The position numbers were made by a program, and so were the translations under genes. Shown here piece by piece: positions 11,262 through 21,923 of a DNA stretch of 64,000 nucleotides. The stretch comes from Schistocerca nitens. Taxonomy: Eukaryota; Arthropoda; Insecta; Orthoptera; Acrididae. A model generated the notes under the pieces. That model did not search any database. It was not told the origin of the DNA and worked only from the letters and a program-made list of their open reading frames with translations. Location of the stretch: contig NC_064619.1 of NCBI RefSeq assembly GCF_023898315.1, positions 299,250,150 through 299,314,149 of the forward strand. The letters run 5' to 3'. Each line of letters opens with the position of its first letter. Within the stretch, counting starts at the first letter, position 1.

Positions 11262-11646
11262 GCCGGCAGCAGTGGCAGTCCGGAACCGCACGACTGTTAC
11301 GGTCGCAGGTTCGAATCCTGCCTCGGGCATGGATGTGTTCAAATGGTTCAAATGGCTCTGAGCACTATGGGACTTAACTTCTGAGGTCATCAGTCCCCTA
11401 GAACTTAGAACTACTTAAACCTAACTAACCTAAGGACATCACACACATCCATGTCCGAGACAGGATTCGAACCTGCGACCGTAGCGGTTGCGTGGTTCCA
11501 GACTGTAGCGCCTGGAACCGCTCGGCCACCCCGGCCGGCCATGGATGTGTGTGATGTCCTTAGGTTACTTAGGTTTAAGTAGTTCTAAGTCTAGGGGACT
11601 GATGACCTCAGAAGTTAAATCCCATAGAACTCAGAGCCATTTTTTG
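11262..11646 (+). mobile_element. SINE-B, 5' internal deletion, split by a second SINE-B
   Basis: Left part (about 11263-11338) has agccggcagcagtggcagtc, a shortened head lacking part of box A, then caggttcgaatcctgcctcg (box B). Right part (11551-11646) is the tail to gagccatttttt. The interruption carries an 11-bp duplication (next entry). Confidence 0.88.
11339..11539 (-). mobile_element. SINE-B inserted in opposite orientation into another SINE-B
   Basis: Complete reverse copy from the tail (tcaaatggttcaaatggctc) to the head (ggccaccccggccggc). The perfect 11-bp duplication catggatgtgt at 11328-11338 and 11540-11550 belongs to the host SINE. With the host it forms a large palindrome. Confidence 0.93.
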
Positions 11647-12419
11647 ACTTTTATAGGCGTACGTTTGTTACCACACAATTTCTGTAAATAGTTTTCAGAT
11701 TACTCCCATGAATTTGAAAGTAAAAACCCAACAAACTTCTGTATTTTGATTTTAGTAGCAGAGAGCCCTAATCATTTAGTTAGTAACTACGTTACGTCCT
11801 CATAGCAAGAGCAGTTGACTCACGATCTATATGCTAATTCTGTAGTGATACGAGAAGTCGCCATGTTGGTGGACATTTTCAAAATTTCAGTTTTTTGCTT
11901 TCACTCGGCAGGGCACTTGTAGATGCCTTGAACGTCCTGCCCCTCCAATTCAAATGGAGTCACCAGCAATCTGTGGAGCACAGAAAAGGGATAGGGAAAC
12001 ACATTCACTCTGATGATTGAACTGCGTCACATTCCGTCGCGTTAGTGTGTTTTATACGCAGGCGTAACAGTGGAGGATCCCCGTACTGTGAAACGTGTAC
12101 GTTGACAATCTAGAATTGTAGAGACTGGCATCATTGGAAATGTGTCGATATCGATCATTGGTAAAAATTAAGCGGAATGATAAAATGCAAAATGACGTAG
12201 TACTGAAAGGAACAGACCATAAACGGATTCCGGCAAGACCCTTTTCAGAAGAAAGGACGGGTTAGTGAGACATCTGCTGCGCCATCTAGTAATTGCTAAA
12301 CCGCTACTGTTAGGAGCAGTACAGAAGAAATATCGTAGGGACAGGCGAAGACTAAAATGTGAAAATAGAATATGGAGGTTGCTGGGTATCAAGCAGATGA
12401 AAAAACTGATTCAGTGATA
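11647..12419. other. No recognised gene or repeat
   Basis: Possibly partly 5' sequence of the transposon remnant that follows, but I cannot align it to a family. Confidence 0.4.
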
Positions 12420-13060
12420 ACTTGTGGTTGGAATAATTTTCTTCGGTCTCCTCCAAAGTGACCCTGATTTCAACAAGATGTGTTTCATGGAAGACGGAGC
12501 TGGACCGTATCGAAGCAGGAGAGAGTCTGATGTCTTGGAGGAGCACTTTGCGGACCGCATTCTGGCTCTGGGGTACCCATATTCTCTGAATCTGAACACA
12601 TGCGACTCGTTTTCGTGGGGGCTATATTCAAGACAAGGTGTCAGCAACCTCAAAGCCACTGCTGAGCTGAAAACAGCTGTTCAGGAGGTTACGACAGCAT
12701 CGATATTCCGACACTTCAACGGGTAATGCAGAATTTCGTTATTCGTCTGCGCCACGTGATCGCTAATGATGGTTCAAATGGCTCTGAGCACTATGGGACT
12801 TAACTTCTGAGGTCATCAGTCGCCTAGAACTTAGAACTAATTAAACCTAACTAACCTAAGAACATCACACACATCCATGCCCAAGGCAGGATTCGAACCT
12901 GCGACCGTAGCGGTCGCTCGGTTCCAGACTGTAGCGCCTAGAACCGCACGGCCACGCCGGCCAGCTATCGCTAATGAGGCCTTGGCATATCGAACATGTC
13001 ATGACCTAAATCCGAATATCTGTAGTGACGTTTACATGTTGAATAAATTGTGCGCATGCC
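12420..13060 (+). pseudogene. Remnant of a Tc1/mariner-like transposase (QDGA type), split by a SINE
   Basis: The 12424-12726 frame has FMEDGAGPYRSRRESDVLEE, then HFADRILALGYP and a decayed SLNLNTCDSFSWGLY. These match the family blocks fmQDGAPpH...v..fL...F..R.i, and WPprSPDLnPcDFfLWGylK seen in the element at 44363-45246. The catalytic Asp of the last block has drifted. After the SINE at 12770-12966 the C-terminal end continues (rhviANEalayRTch). No inverted ends were found. Confidence 0.6.
12770..12966 (-). mobile_element. SINE-B, complete with target-site duplication
   Basis: Reverse copy from tggttcaaatggctctgagc to the head gccacgccggcc; box B visible as ggattcgaacctgcgac. Perfect 11-bp duplication atcgctaatga at 12759-12769 and 12967-12977, inside the transposase remnant. 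Confidence 0.92.
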
Positions 13061-14018
13061 GTCGTTCGTACCTAATATGAGTTTCTTTTCAGATAGTTCA
13101 GTAACTGTCACCCTGTGAATGGCATCTACAGTGGCTGTTCTGAAACATTATACAGTTTCGCTCTTATACACATTATTTAGATACAAATCCAAAATAGTTC
13201 ACATTTTCATGTTTGCATGAATTGAAAGGTACTTACAGTTCTTTTACACATTCTGATGAATTTCGTTTTTTCTCTGCATGTGTCCACAGGCTGAAAGTCA
13301 CACTTGCACTTCATTTGCAAAACGCTCAATAGTGAGCATTAAATCACCTGTAACTATTACGATGCTTTTAGTTTATTTTATATAACATACTAGTAAGTCA
13401 AATATTTTTTATAGCGACATTCAATATCGTTCAAAGAAGTGTAGCTTAATGATAAGGCGATTGGTATAATTTTCAGTGAAAGATTAGACAATACGGTAAA
13501 TGCGAAGACTATCAAATCCCAGAAGGTGCTTTGTTACCCTACGTTTGCTTAGTGAAATAAAGCTTGGGCTTCACATTCAAAGCATTGTCCATCTCTGATA
13601 CCACAAATCACCTCAGTCATCACATCAGTATGTTCCTCAATGACACTCTAATCCAGATGAAACAAATCGTTGGTTTCGATATCTTTTGAGGTAAGAGTGT
13701 TACGAGCTTTGGCAACACAGCAAAACACACTGTCCTGTGCATACTTAGGGGCCCAGCACTTTTACTGTCAGTGGAAACAAACCAGTGTGCGGTTCCACCT
13801 CTGACAGTGACTGTCGTAGTCGGCAGCTCAATATATGGCAGCATCCGTGTACCTAAATACACACACGTTATTCCGGTCCTTTAGGCGCAGTGGAGATTCC
13901 CATAGTGAGAATTTTAAAATTTCAGGTATTACATTTTTTTGCAAGGTGGTAGTACTGAATGGTTGGTAACTCAAGTTCATGCAGTAGTGTGCTAGTTTCT
14001 GGACAGTTAACAATGAAG
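13061..14018. other. No recognised gene or repeat
   Basis: AT-rich; short frames only. Confidence 0.5.
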
Positions 14019-14187
14019 CACACTGTTTAGCCAGAACATTATGACCACGTACATAATAACCGGTATGTACAATTTTGGCAGCGATAACAGCGGCGACGCG
14101 TCATGGCTTGGAAACAATGAGCTGTTGGTAAGTCACTGGAGGGAGTTGGCACCACATCTGCACACACAAGTGACCTAATTCCGTTAA

Positions 14188-15808
14188 GGGGCTTCGGAAA
14201 GGCTCAAAATCATGAAAAGTTCAATTTTTACTTTTTTGCGTTTTCTGAATCTGCAGACTATTACCTTTTAATAGATATATAATTTATTCAATTCCGAAGA
14301 CTACAACTATTTTTAAATTTTTTTTTTTGAAATGTGTTCTACATGGGCGTGACCCACTGTGGCGCTGTTAAACTGCTGTCAAATGGTGTTATTATTAACG
14401 TCCAGGTTCATCAGGTACATTTTAGTGATGTGAGATAAAGTATGTGTATTGCAAAGCTAACTATAGTGGCAGTAGTGGAGGAATGGAAGTGGCTGGTGTT
14501 GCCAGTATATTCCAGCGTTCTGAGGCGTGTGAAAGTGCGATATGTTAAATACCTTGGTGACGGTGATTCTAAAAGTTTCAAACATGTTCAAGGACTGAAG
14601 CCCTATGGTGATGATGTTGTAGTGCAGAAATTTGAGTGTATTGGACACGTACAGAAGCGAATGGGAACAAGACTTCGGCGACTGAAAGCTTCGTACAAAA
14701 AACAAAAACTCAGTGATGGTAAAGGGTTGGATGGGAAGGGAAGGTTAACTGACAGTGTAATTGACAAAATACAGAACTATTATGGAATGGCTATTAGGCA
14801 AAATACACAAAATGTCGACGAAATGAAGAAGGCTGTTTGGGCTCTTTTTTTTCATACTTCTTCAACCGATGAAAATCCCCAACATAGCTTGTGTCCCAAA
14901 GAAGAAGACAGTTGGTGTAAATATAACAAAGGATTGCTAACTGGTGAAGTGTACACTCATAAGCATAGTCTGCCTCATGCAATAATGGAGGTGATAAAAC
15001 CTATTTTCAGAGACTTAGCAGCACCTGAACTGTTGAAAAAGTGTATTCACGGAAAAACTCAAAACCCCAATGAAAGTGTAAATAGTGTTATATGGTCGAG
15101 AATCCCCAAGACTGTATTTGTTGGAATAGAAACACTTCACTTTGGTGTGTATGATGCTGTTGCGACTTTCAATGATGGCAACATTGTAAGGTGCAAGGTA
15201 TTTAGAAATACGGGAATGAAGATAGGTTCTAACATGGTACGAGCGATGCTTGCTTTAGACAAGGAACGCCTTCGGGCTGCAGACAGGGCTGTAAAGAGTC
15301 TAGAAATACAAGCAAGAGTAAACAGGAGGAGGAACAAGAGGAAGCTGGAGGAAGAGTTTGCAGAGGATGAAGATAATCCATCCTATGGACCTGGAATGCA
15401 CCAAAAAGTTAATCCAATCTTTGTCGCTCGATTCCCAAAACTTTTATTTTCTCATACTAATTACATGTTTTCTAAGAATCTTCCAAACATATTTGTTTCA
15501 AACTTTCAGTAAATGTTACACAGTACCTTCTGCATAATTTAACACAGCCTTTTTCCAAAAAAACTGTATATTTTTTAATATATAAATAAAAAATTGCAAA
15601 AAAATGTTGTGAATTTTCATTACAATTGAAAAAAATCATCTTTAATAACTGAACTAAAATTTTGTAAAATCCCTGTGTTAAGTTGTAGCCCATATTCCAA
15701 TAAATAATCTGTAAAAAGTTCAACTTCCTACCTCAAATACTTTGTGAGGAAAGATGTAATTTATAAGCGTTATTTTAACATTGCAAGTATAGGGCGTTCC
15801 GGAGCCCC
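14188..15808 (+). mobile_element. Kolobok/Mutator-like DNA transposon, 5'-deleted
   Basis: Left end GGGGCTTCGGAAAGGC and right end GCGTTCCGGAGCCCC are inverted with one mismatch over the first 12 bases. The flanks are TTAA (14184-14187) and CTAA (15809-15812). Deleting the insert and one flank joins ...attccgTTAAattccgg..., which fits the interrupted Tc1 host. TTAA duplication is typical of Kolobok and piggyBac elements; the protein (next entry) is of the Mutator-like/Kolobok type. A 9-bp duplication typical of true Mutator elements is not supported. The element is only 1.6 kb and the transposase lacks its N-terminal part, so it is probably non-autonomous. Confidence 0.75.
14442..15512 (+). 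CDS. N-terminally truncated Mutator-like/Kolobok transposase, open 356 codons
   Basis: Would act in the nucleus as a DDE transposase for the surrounding element. Visible blocks: YLGDGDSKSFKHV around residues 37-49 (D40/D42, probably the second catalytic Asp), CIGHVQKRMGTRLRRL at 66-81 (Cys-His pair), KGLDGKGRLTDSVIDKIQNY at 94-113, a Cys-containing stretch CPKEEDSWCKY at 151-161, and CIHGKTQNPNESVNSVIW at 201-218, whose E211 is the likely catalytic Glu. A basic segment (RRRNKRK, 295-301) is followed by an acidic tail. In this family I expect about 250 more N-terminal residues including the first Asp (a DGTWQ-like motif); only 250 bp of non-coding sequence separates the ATG from the left end, so that part is deleted. 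Yet the frame has no stop or frameshift, unusual among the decayed elements here, pointing to a young copy or a proliferating deletion derivative. The first 25 or so residues do not resemble the family and may be junk before the deletion join. Confidence 0.8.
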   Translation: MCIAKLTIVAVVEEWKWLVLPVYSSVLRRVKVRYVKYLGDGDSKSFKHVQGLKPYGDDVVVQKFECIGHVQKRMGTRLRRLKASYKKQKLSDGKGLDGKGRLTDSVIDKIQNYYGMAIRQNTQNVDEMKKAVWALFFHTSSTDENPQHSLCPKEEDSWCKYNKGLLTGEVYTHKHSLPHAIMEVIKPIFRDLAAPELLKKCIHGKTQNPNESVNSVIWSRIPKTVFVGIETLHFGVYDAVATFNDGNIVRCKVFRNTGMKIGSNMVRAMLALDKERLRAADRAVKSLEIQARVNRRRNKRKLEEEFAEDEDNPSYGPGMHQKVNPIFVARFPKLLFSHTNYMFSKNLPNIFVSNFQ

Positions 15809-16236
15809 CTAAATTCCGGGGAGGGGGACAATGAGTTCTGACGTCACGTACAATAACATCCCAGATGTGTTCGATCGGGTTCAGATCTGGCCAATGCGTG
15901 GGGGGGGGGGGGGGGGGGCAGAACATCAATTGGAACTTGGCACTGTGTTCCTCGAACCACGCTATTACACTCCTGGCCTTGTGACATGGCGAATTGTCTT
16001 GTTGAAAAATTCCATTGCCGTCGAGAAACATGATCGTCATTAAGGGGTGAACGTGGTCTGCCACCAGTGCACGATACTCCTTGGCCATCATGCCGCCTTG
16101 CACGTCCTCCAGTTGACCCATTTAAGCCCATGTGTATGTTCCCCATAATGGAGAGGCTGCGAACTTGTGACCATCCAGCAGAACAGGTGTCAAGAAGCTG
16201 TTCCCCTGGAAGACGATGGATTCCCGCCCTCCCATC

Positions 16237-17425
16237 TACATCTACGTCACACCATACTCCGCAAGCCACCTGATGGTGTGTGGCGGAGGGTACCTTGAGT
16301 ACCTCTATCGGTTCTCCCAACTATTCCAGTATTGTATTGTTCGTGGAAAGAAAGATTGTCGGTATGCCTCTGTGTGAGCTCTAATCTCTCTGATTTTATC
16401 CTCATGGTCTCTTCGCGAGATATACGTAGGAGAGAGAAATATGCTGCTTGACTCCTCGGTGAAGGTATGTTCTCCAAACTTCAACAAAAGCCTGTACCGA
16501 GCTACTGAGCGTCTCTCTCGCAGAGTCTTCCACTGGAGTTTATCTATCATCTCCGTAACGCTTCCGTGATTACTAAATGATCCTGTAACAAAGAGCGCTG
16601 CTCTCCGTTGGATCTTCTCTATCTCTTCTATCAACCCTATCTGGTACGGATCCCACATCGGTGAGCAGTATTCAAGCAGTGGGCGAACAAGTGTGCTGTA
16701 ACCTACTTCCTTTGTTTTCGGACCGCATTTCCTTAGGATTCTTCCAATGAATCTAAGTCTGGCATCCGCTTTACCGACGGTTAATTTTATATGGTCATTC
16801 CATTTTAAATCACTCCTAATGCCTACTCCCAGATAATTTATGGAATTAACTGCTTCCAGTTGCTGACCTACTATATTGTAGCTAAATGATAAAGGATCTT
16901 TATTTCTATGTATTCGCTGCACATTACACTTGTCTACATTGAGATTTAATTGCCATTCTCTGCACCATGAGTCAATTCGTTGCAGATCCTCCTGCATTTC
17001 AGTATAATTTTCCATTGTTATAACCTCTCGGTATACTACAGCATCATCTGCACAAAACGCCTCAGTGAACCTCCGATGTTATCCACAAGGTCATTTATAT
17101 ATATTGTGAATAGCAACGGTCGTACGACACTACCCTGCGGCACACCTGAAATCACTCTTACTTCGAAAGACTTCTCTCCACTGAGAATGACACGCTGCGT
17201 TCTGTTATCTAGGAACTCTTCAATCCAATCACACAGTTGGTCTGATAGTCCATATGCTCTTACTTTGTTCATTAAACGACTGTGGGGAACTGTATCAAAC
17301 ACCTTGCGGAAGTCAAAAAAGACGGCATCTACCTGTGAACCCGTGTCTATGGCCCTCTGAGTCTCGTGGACGAATAGCGCGAGCTGGGTTTCACACGACC
17401 GTCTTTTTCGAAAGCCATGCTGATT
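16237..17425 (-). mobile_element. 5'-truncated non-LTR retrotransposon with target-site duplication
   Basis: Flanked by the perfect 9-bp duplication cctcccatc at 16228-16236 and 17426-17434. The minus strand encodes the reverse transcriptase C-terminal half in two frames. From 17420: FRKRRSCETQLALFVHE, then VDAVFFDFRKVFDTVPHSRL, ISGVPQGSVVRPLLFTIYIN, and the catalytic FCADDAV block, where the frame shifts (near 17045). From 17015: WQLNLNVDKCNV, INYLGVGIRSDLKWNDHI and LVRPLLEYCSPMWDPYQIGL to the C-terminus. The 3' end near 16240 is a short gatgta repeat rather than poly-A. CR1/jockey-type; 5' truncation is the normal outcome of target-primed reverse transcription. Confidence 0.92.
16305..17015 (-). 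pseudogene. Reverse transcriptase C-terminal domain, 236 codons open
   Basis: Longest uninterrupted non-LTR frame in the window. It covers the region after the catalytic Asp pair: thumb-like WCREWQLNLNVDKCNVQRIH, then NSINYLGVGIRSDLKWNDHI, FIGRILRKCGPKTKEVGYST, VRPLLEYCSPMWDPYQIGLI, KIQRRAALFVTG and a terminal RTIQYWNSWENR block. The upstream half is frameshifted at the catalytic block, so no functional enzyme is expected. Confidence 0.85.
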
Positions 17426-18040
17426 CCTCCCATCGACGTAATGAAGATGGTACCGAGAGTCTTCTTCTTATGCAACGCTCTACCACCCGCCAACGTCCAG
17501 TGCCGAGGGTCACATGCCCATTTCAGTCATAATTGCCAACGTCATGGTGGTAACATTGACACATGCGTGGACTGTCGGCTTTGGAGGTCCATTCGAGGGT
17601 GTTCGGTGCACTGTTGTGTTCAGACACACTTTTACTGTCACAGTTCGCCGCCTGCCCCATTTCATCAGTCTGCCCCGCCTACGACGTCTGACATCTGTAA
17701 CGGAGGGGTGGTCGCCCAACCCTACGACACCTGGACATGTTTTCCTCATGTGTCGAAGACACTCAACATAGCTCTTCTCGAACACCCGACAAGTACTGCA
17801 GTTTCCGAAATGCCCGTTCCAAGCCTCCGGGCCATTAAAACCTGCTCTCGTTCAAACTCAGATAGATCGAGCACCTTACCCATTCTACACACGGACAGCT
17901 CGCTCACTGATGCTACATGCACCGTGCGTGTGTCTGACTACTAGTCATTCCTCTCCAGGTGACGCTGCTGTCACCTAGACGGATTTGTGATGTGTATCGA
18001 TTGTAGGTCGGTGGTCTTAATGTTCTGGCTGATCAGTGTA

Positions 18041-18447
18041 TATGTGAAAGCATACATTGCTGTGAAAAGTCTCGCTGTATGTAACAAGGGTAAAGATCCT
18101 AATCATGTTTATTAACTCCTCTTTCTCTACGCAAGCACCAATATCATGGTTTTCCATATTCATTTTTGGGATTTTGTTCGTTTGAAGTACATCCCAATAG
18201 CTATCGGTAAGCGAGAAATTGCTGTATTTCGCGTACAGCAGATTATAGGTTTCGTAGCTACGTTTATCCAAGAAAGAAATGTACAGGTTGACCAGAAACA
18301 GTCTGAAAAGCTTGTAAGGCTGTTGCAGGGTAGACTCTGCTAAGAAATAACTGCTAAGAAAAAATTCGATACGTTGCGCCGTTTCCCTGTTAATTAGCGT
18401 TGAAGTTAGACGATCGGGCTGTTGTGCGCGCAAATTTAAGTGGCTCG
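18041..18447. other. No recognised gene or repeat
   Basis: A 152-codon minus-strand frame spans 18475-18017 but shows no family motif, and its start lies inside a SINE. Confidence 0.5.
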
Positions 18448-18460
18448 CCAGAGACTGTGT

Positions 18461-18557
18461 CAAAAATGTGTTCAAATGTGTGTGAAATCTTATGGGACTG
18501 CTAAGGTCATCAGTCTCTAAGCTTACACCCTACAAATAACCTAAATTATCCTAAGGA

Positions 18558-18645
<88 letters not shown>

Positions 18646-18731
18646 CCCGAACGAGGACTCGAACCTTCGCCGGGACCACCCGCACAGTCCATGACTGCAG
18701 CGCTATAGACCGCTCGGCTAATCCCGCGCGG
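18461..18731 (-). mobile_element. SINE-C with an internal (AC)n expansion
   Basis: On the minus strand it begins gccgcgcgggattagccgag (box A) and has gaaggttcgagtcctcgttc (box B), then a long (GT)n run, then tccttaggataatttaggtt and a tail ending in aaatgtgtgtgaaatc-like sequence in reverse. A 13-bp perfect duplication cagagactgtgtc lies at 18448-18460 and 18732-18744. Confidence 0.9.
18560..18643. repeat. (AC)n microsatellite inside SINE-C
   Basis: About 42 uninterrupted AC units at the position where the SINE has its short acacac stretch, so the microsatellite grew from the SINE body. Confidence 0.97.
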
Positions 18732-18744
18732 CAGAGACTGTGTC

Positions 18745-20411
18745 GCCAAATGTGTTCTTCATTTGGTTGCCTATAACCGAACAACAGAGCGATACAGCAA
18801 TTGGACATGGGACGGTAGTAAGGATCGAACTCCAGCCAAAGGGTGAGCAATTCGGCTCACCATCATCTACGCTGTGAGAGCAACTAACAGTAATTGTATC
18901 CGGCAGGCTGCTTGAATTTGCGCGCGCAGCGACTTGATTGCCTCACTTCAATGCTAAATAACTCCGAAAAGGGGGGGCAATGAAGTGAATTTTTTTTCTT
19001 AACAGTTATTTATATGCACAGTTTCCCCTGCAACACCCTTAAAAACTTTGCAGACTGCTTTTGATAACCCTGTTTACGCTCGTAACCAAATGACTTAAGA
19101 CGAAATCTGTCGTCGTGGCTAAAAAGCGTTCTTTCTTTTCCAAATAATCTCTAGTCCTATTCTGCAATGGAATTAGAAATATTTCTAATGTCGCGTCTAT
19201 CGACTCTTATGTTCTGCGACGGCATTTGCAAGTTTTATCAGATGCCTTAGGCAATACAGTGGTCACATGCATTTCTAAGCAAATAAGTTATCGACAGTGG
19301 AAGGGAGTGTGGTGCTACGCGTATTGTAAGTATGTTGCAAACTATTTTTTTTAATTTAGAATCTCAGTGCTACAGAGATTTGATTTGTACATATTTTTGC
19401 TATTGGTAGCGTACTATGACGTCTGACTGATGAATAGATGCTTATAATATTATGTGCATAAAATGGTTTTAGTATGCATCACATTTTATTGCAATCTACG
19501 ATTTTTCATTTAGTTACCAAACAGAGTCAGAGTCGATGTTTGCTATCCGAGAATTGCTGAATGCGAAGCACTTTATATCTTTGATGCTTTCCTACACACT
19601 TTTTTTTCGGACTGTAGTTGCAAACTCGTTGAAATGTTAACAGAAAGCGATTTAGTTGGAAGCTCTGTACAGTAACATTAATACTCGAAGTAAAAATAAT
19701 ACGAAAAGCACCAGAGAAGACGGTGGGAAGCCAGTCATCATAGGAAGGAAAGGTTGTTTGCTGTCTATGTCGGATCATGGCAGTAAACAAAAGCTCCCGG
19801 ATTCGATTCCTGATAGGCAGGAATATTCCTTCATTTCTTGTATCCCAAAAGATTATTTTCCACCAAGGCTCTGTATATGTTAAAAATTGATGTCCTGTGA
19901 CTGCGTATGTGAGCTGGATCACAGGTCGGAAAAAAGGCAATGGAATATTTTAAAACCGCACCCAACAGAAGCATAGGAAGTTACGTAGGGTGCTGCTCGA
20001 GCAACCTCCGCCTTGATTACTACTTTACATTCACGAGCAATTAAATGAGAGACAGCCAAAAAATTGAATGGGGAAAGCTGCTGTCGCCACGGTTGAATAG
20101 ACTACTTTGTTGTACTACACGACTATAAGGATGTCGGCCGTCAGGAGAGTACTGTGCCGTCGTGCATGGGGGGTACAAACCGTGTGAAATCAGATACATC
20201 TTGACAAATTGGACACTTCATCACCGAGATAGTGTAGGTAATGGACTTTTCGTGCACAATAGTGGCATACCGTTAGTATCTACTTTCTGTGAAAATCACC
20301 GCCATCAGACGGGGGCAACAACGTGTTGACAGCACAGGAGTCCGCCGACTGTTGGCCATTGTTACATAGGATATACGGACGACATTGCAGCAAAGCACTC
20401 TCCAGTACACG
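18745..20411. other. No recognised gene or repeat
   Basis: AT-rich sequence; a 137-codon minus-strand frame (19940-19527) has no recognisable motif. Confidence 0.5.
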
Positions 20412-21440
20412 CTATCCGACCAAAGTATCCGACCATCTATTAGTGGCCGTTGATATGAGGTGTGTCCATCCTCCGCTTTTATAACAGCTTGAACCCTGTC
20501 GGGGACACTTTCAACGAGGTGTCAGAATGTCAATATCTGTGGAGCAATAGCAGCCCATTCTTCCTCAAGAGCCAAAGCCGGAGTAGGTGGCGATAGTGGA
20601 CGCTAGAGCCTGGAGCGAAGTAAATGTTCTAATTGATCCAAAAGGTGTTCTATTGGGTTCAGGTTGGAACTGTAGACAGGCCAGTCTATTTCAGGCATGT
20701 AACTGTCCACAAACCATTGTTTTATGAAAGATTACATTACCTTGTTGGTGTAATCATCGTCTCGAAACTGCTTCTCTCTTATATGCAGTACACAATGATG
20801 TAAAATGAGTTCCTATCCTTCAGGATTTACCACTGTTTTACAAGATTCCAAGCATTCGCCGAACATAACTTTTCCATCTGATTGCCACAGCACATAGCAC
20901 GATTAATCGCTCCAGACCATTCATTTCCAGTCATCCATTGTACATGTACGCTGCTTCTTACACCACCTCAAGTGTCTCTTGGCATTTACTGCAGAAGTAA
21001 GTGGCTATTGAGGCACTACTTGACCATTATATCTCACTCTTTTTAAACAGCTTCTGCACCGTCACTGCGCTACGTCATGGACTGGAAAATTCGAGTGATT
21101 CCTTCCGCTGACTCCATATATTTTACAACCACACTCAGTGATGATTGATGACCCCCGTCCGTTAGTATACGAGATCCGCCTGATCTTGGTTTGTTCCTTC
21201 TTGTTTTCACTTTATAGTCAGCTCACCAACAGACGACGTGAGCGTTTTAGAAGGGTTCAAATGTCCTTGATGGACTTATTGCTCAGGTGACTTCCAATTA
21301 CTTCATGCTCGTAGCCAGTAAATTGTCCCGACTGACCCATTCTGATGTTATTCCTCCTCCACCTCATTATTTACCTTTACTAACGCAACTGGAGGGGAAC
21401 TGAATTAACTTAATGGGAGCTAGAGATGACAGTCAGTGTA
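20412..21440 (-). mobile_element. Decayed Tc1-like transposon remnant
   Basis: The left end 'ctatccgaccaaagtatccg' resembles Tc1-type ends of the form ctatctgatcaaaagtatcc. The antisense text (for example 'ttctattgggttcaggttgg' near 20650, the usual 'PNLNPIEr' block in reverse) points to a minus-strand transposase. No open frame above 60 codons survives. The right end is not clear and lies near a SINE. Confidence 0.5.
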
Positions 21441-21453
21441 TGAACTGATTTCA

Positions 21454-21655
21454 AAAAAATGGCTCAAGTGGCTCTGAGCACTATGGGACTTAACTTCTGA
21501 GGTCATCAGTCCCCTAGAACTTAGAACTACTTAAACCTAACTAACCTAAGGACATCACACACATCCATGCCCGAGGCAGGATTCGAACCTGTGACCGTAG
21601 TGGTCGCGCGGTTCCAGACCGTAGAGCCTAGAACCGCTCGGCCACCCCGGCCGAC
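21454..21655 (-). mobile_element. SINE-B, complete with target-site duplication
   Basis: Reverse copy from tggctcaagtggctctgagc to the head ccaccccggccgac. Perfect 11-bp duplication aactgatttca at 21443-21453 and 21656-21666. Confidence 0.93.
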
Positions 21656-21923
21656 AACTGATTTCATTTCCTCTTCTTAACCTTCTGTGATCTAGCATGG
21701 TATTATGTATATCATCTGCTTTATGGGAGAGCTTTGTAAGTGAGGAGTGCTGTGAATGAGGAATAACTACTAGTGAGGCACGGTGAAATGAAAGACGGGA
21801 AGAAGTGAGAAGTGGGCTTGATGGTTTTCGCAGAACGGTAGGGAGGAGAGGAGCAGAAATAGCTGTCTCGCTATGTTGGGGGTGAAAGTCACGTTGCCAA
21901 ACAGTGAACAGCAAGAGAGACAA

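Larger units (their letters stand above)
14021..18038 (-). mobile_element. Tc1-like transposon split by a Kolobok-like element and a non-LTR element
   Basis: Ends are inverted: left cactgtttagccagaacatt atgaccac, right gtggtcttaatgttctggct gatcagtg; TA follows the right end at 18039-18040. Without its two insertions it is about 1.2 kb. On the minus strand the transposase starts near 17880 (MGKVLDLSEFEREQVLMARR) with a helix-turn-helix, and the catalytic end lies at 16121 to 15820: FQQDNSPCHKARSVIAWFEE, then a poly-proline artefact from a poly-G run, then WPDLNPIEHIWDVI. The pieces are 14021-14187, 15809-16236 and 17426-18038. Frameshifts and insertions make it dead. Confidence 0.9.

Noticed and set aside
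14176-15819. A 9-bp Mutator-type duplication (taattccgt / aaattccgg)
   Set aside because: Only 7 of 9 match, and TTAA/CTAA with GGGGCT-type ends restores the host Tc1 sequence better.
18546-18850. Open frames rich in Cys-Val repeats
   Set aside because: They translate the (AC)n microsatellite in SINE-C.
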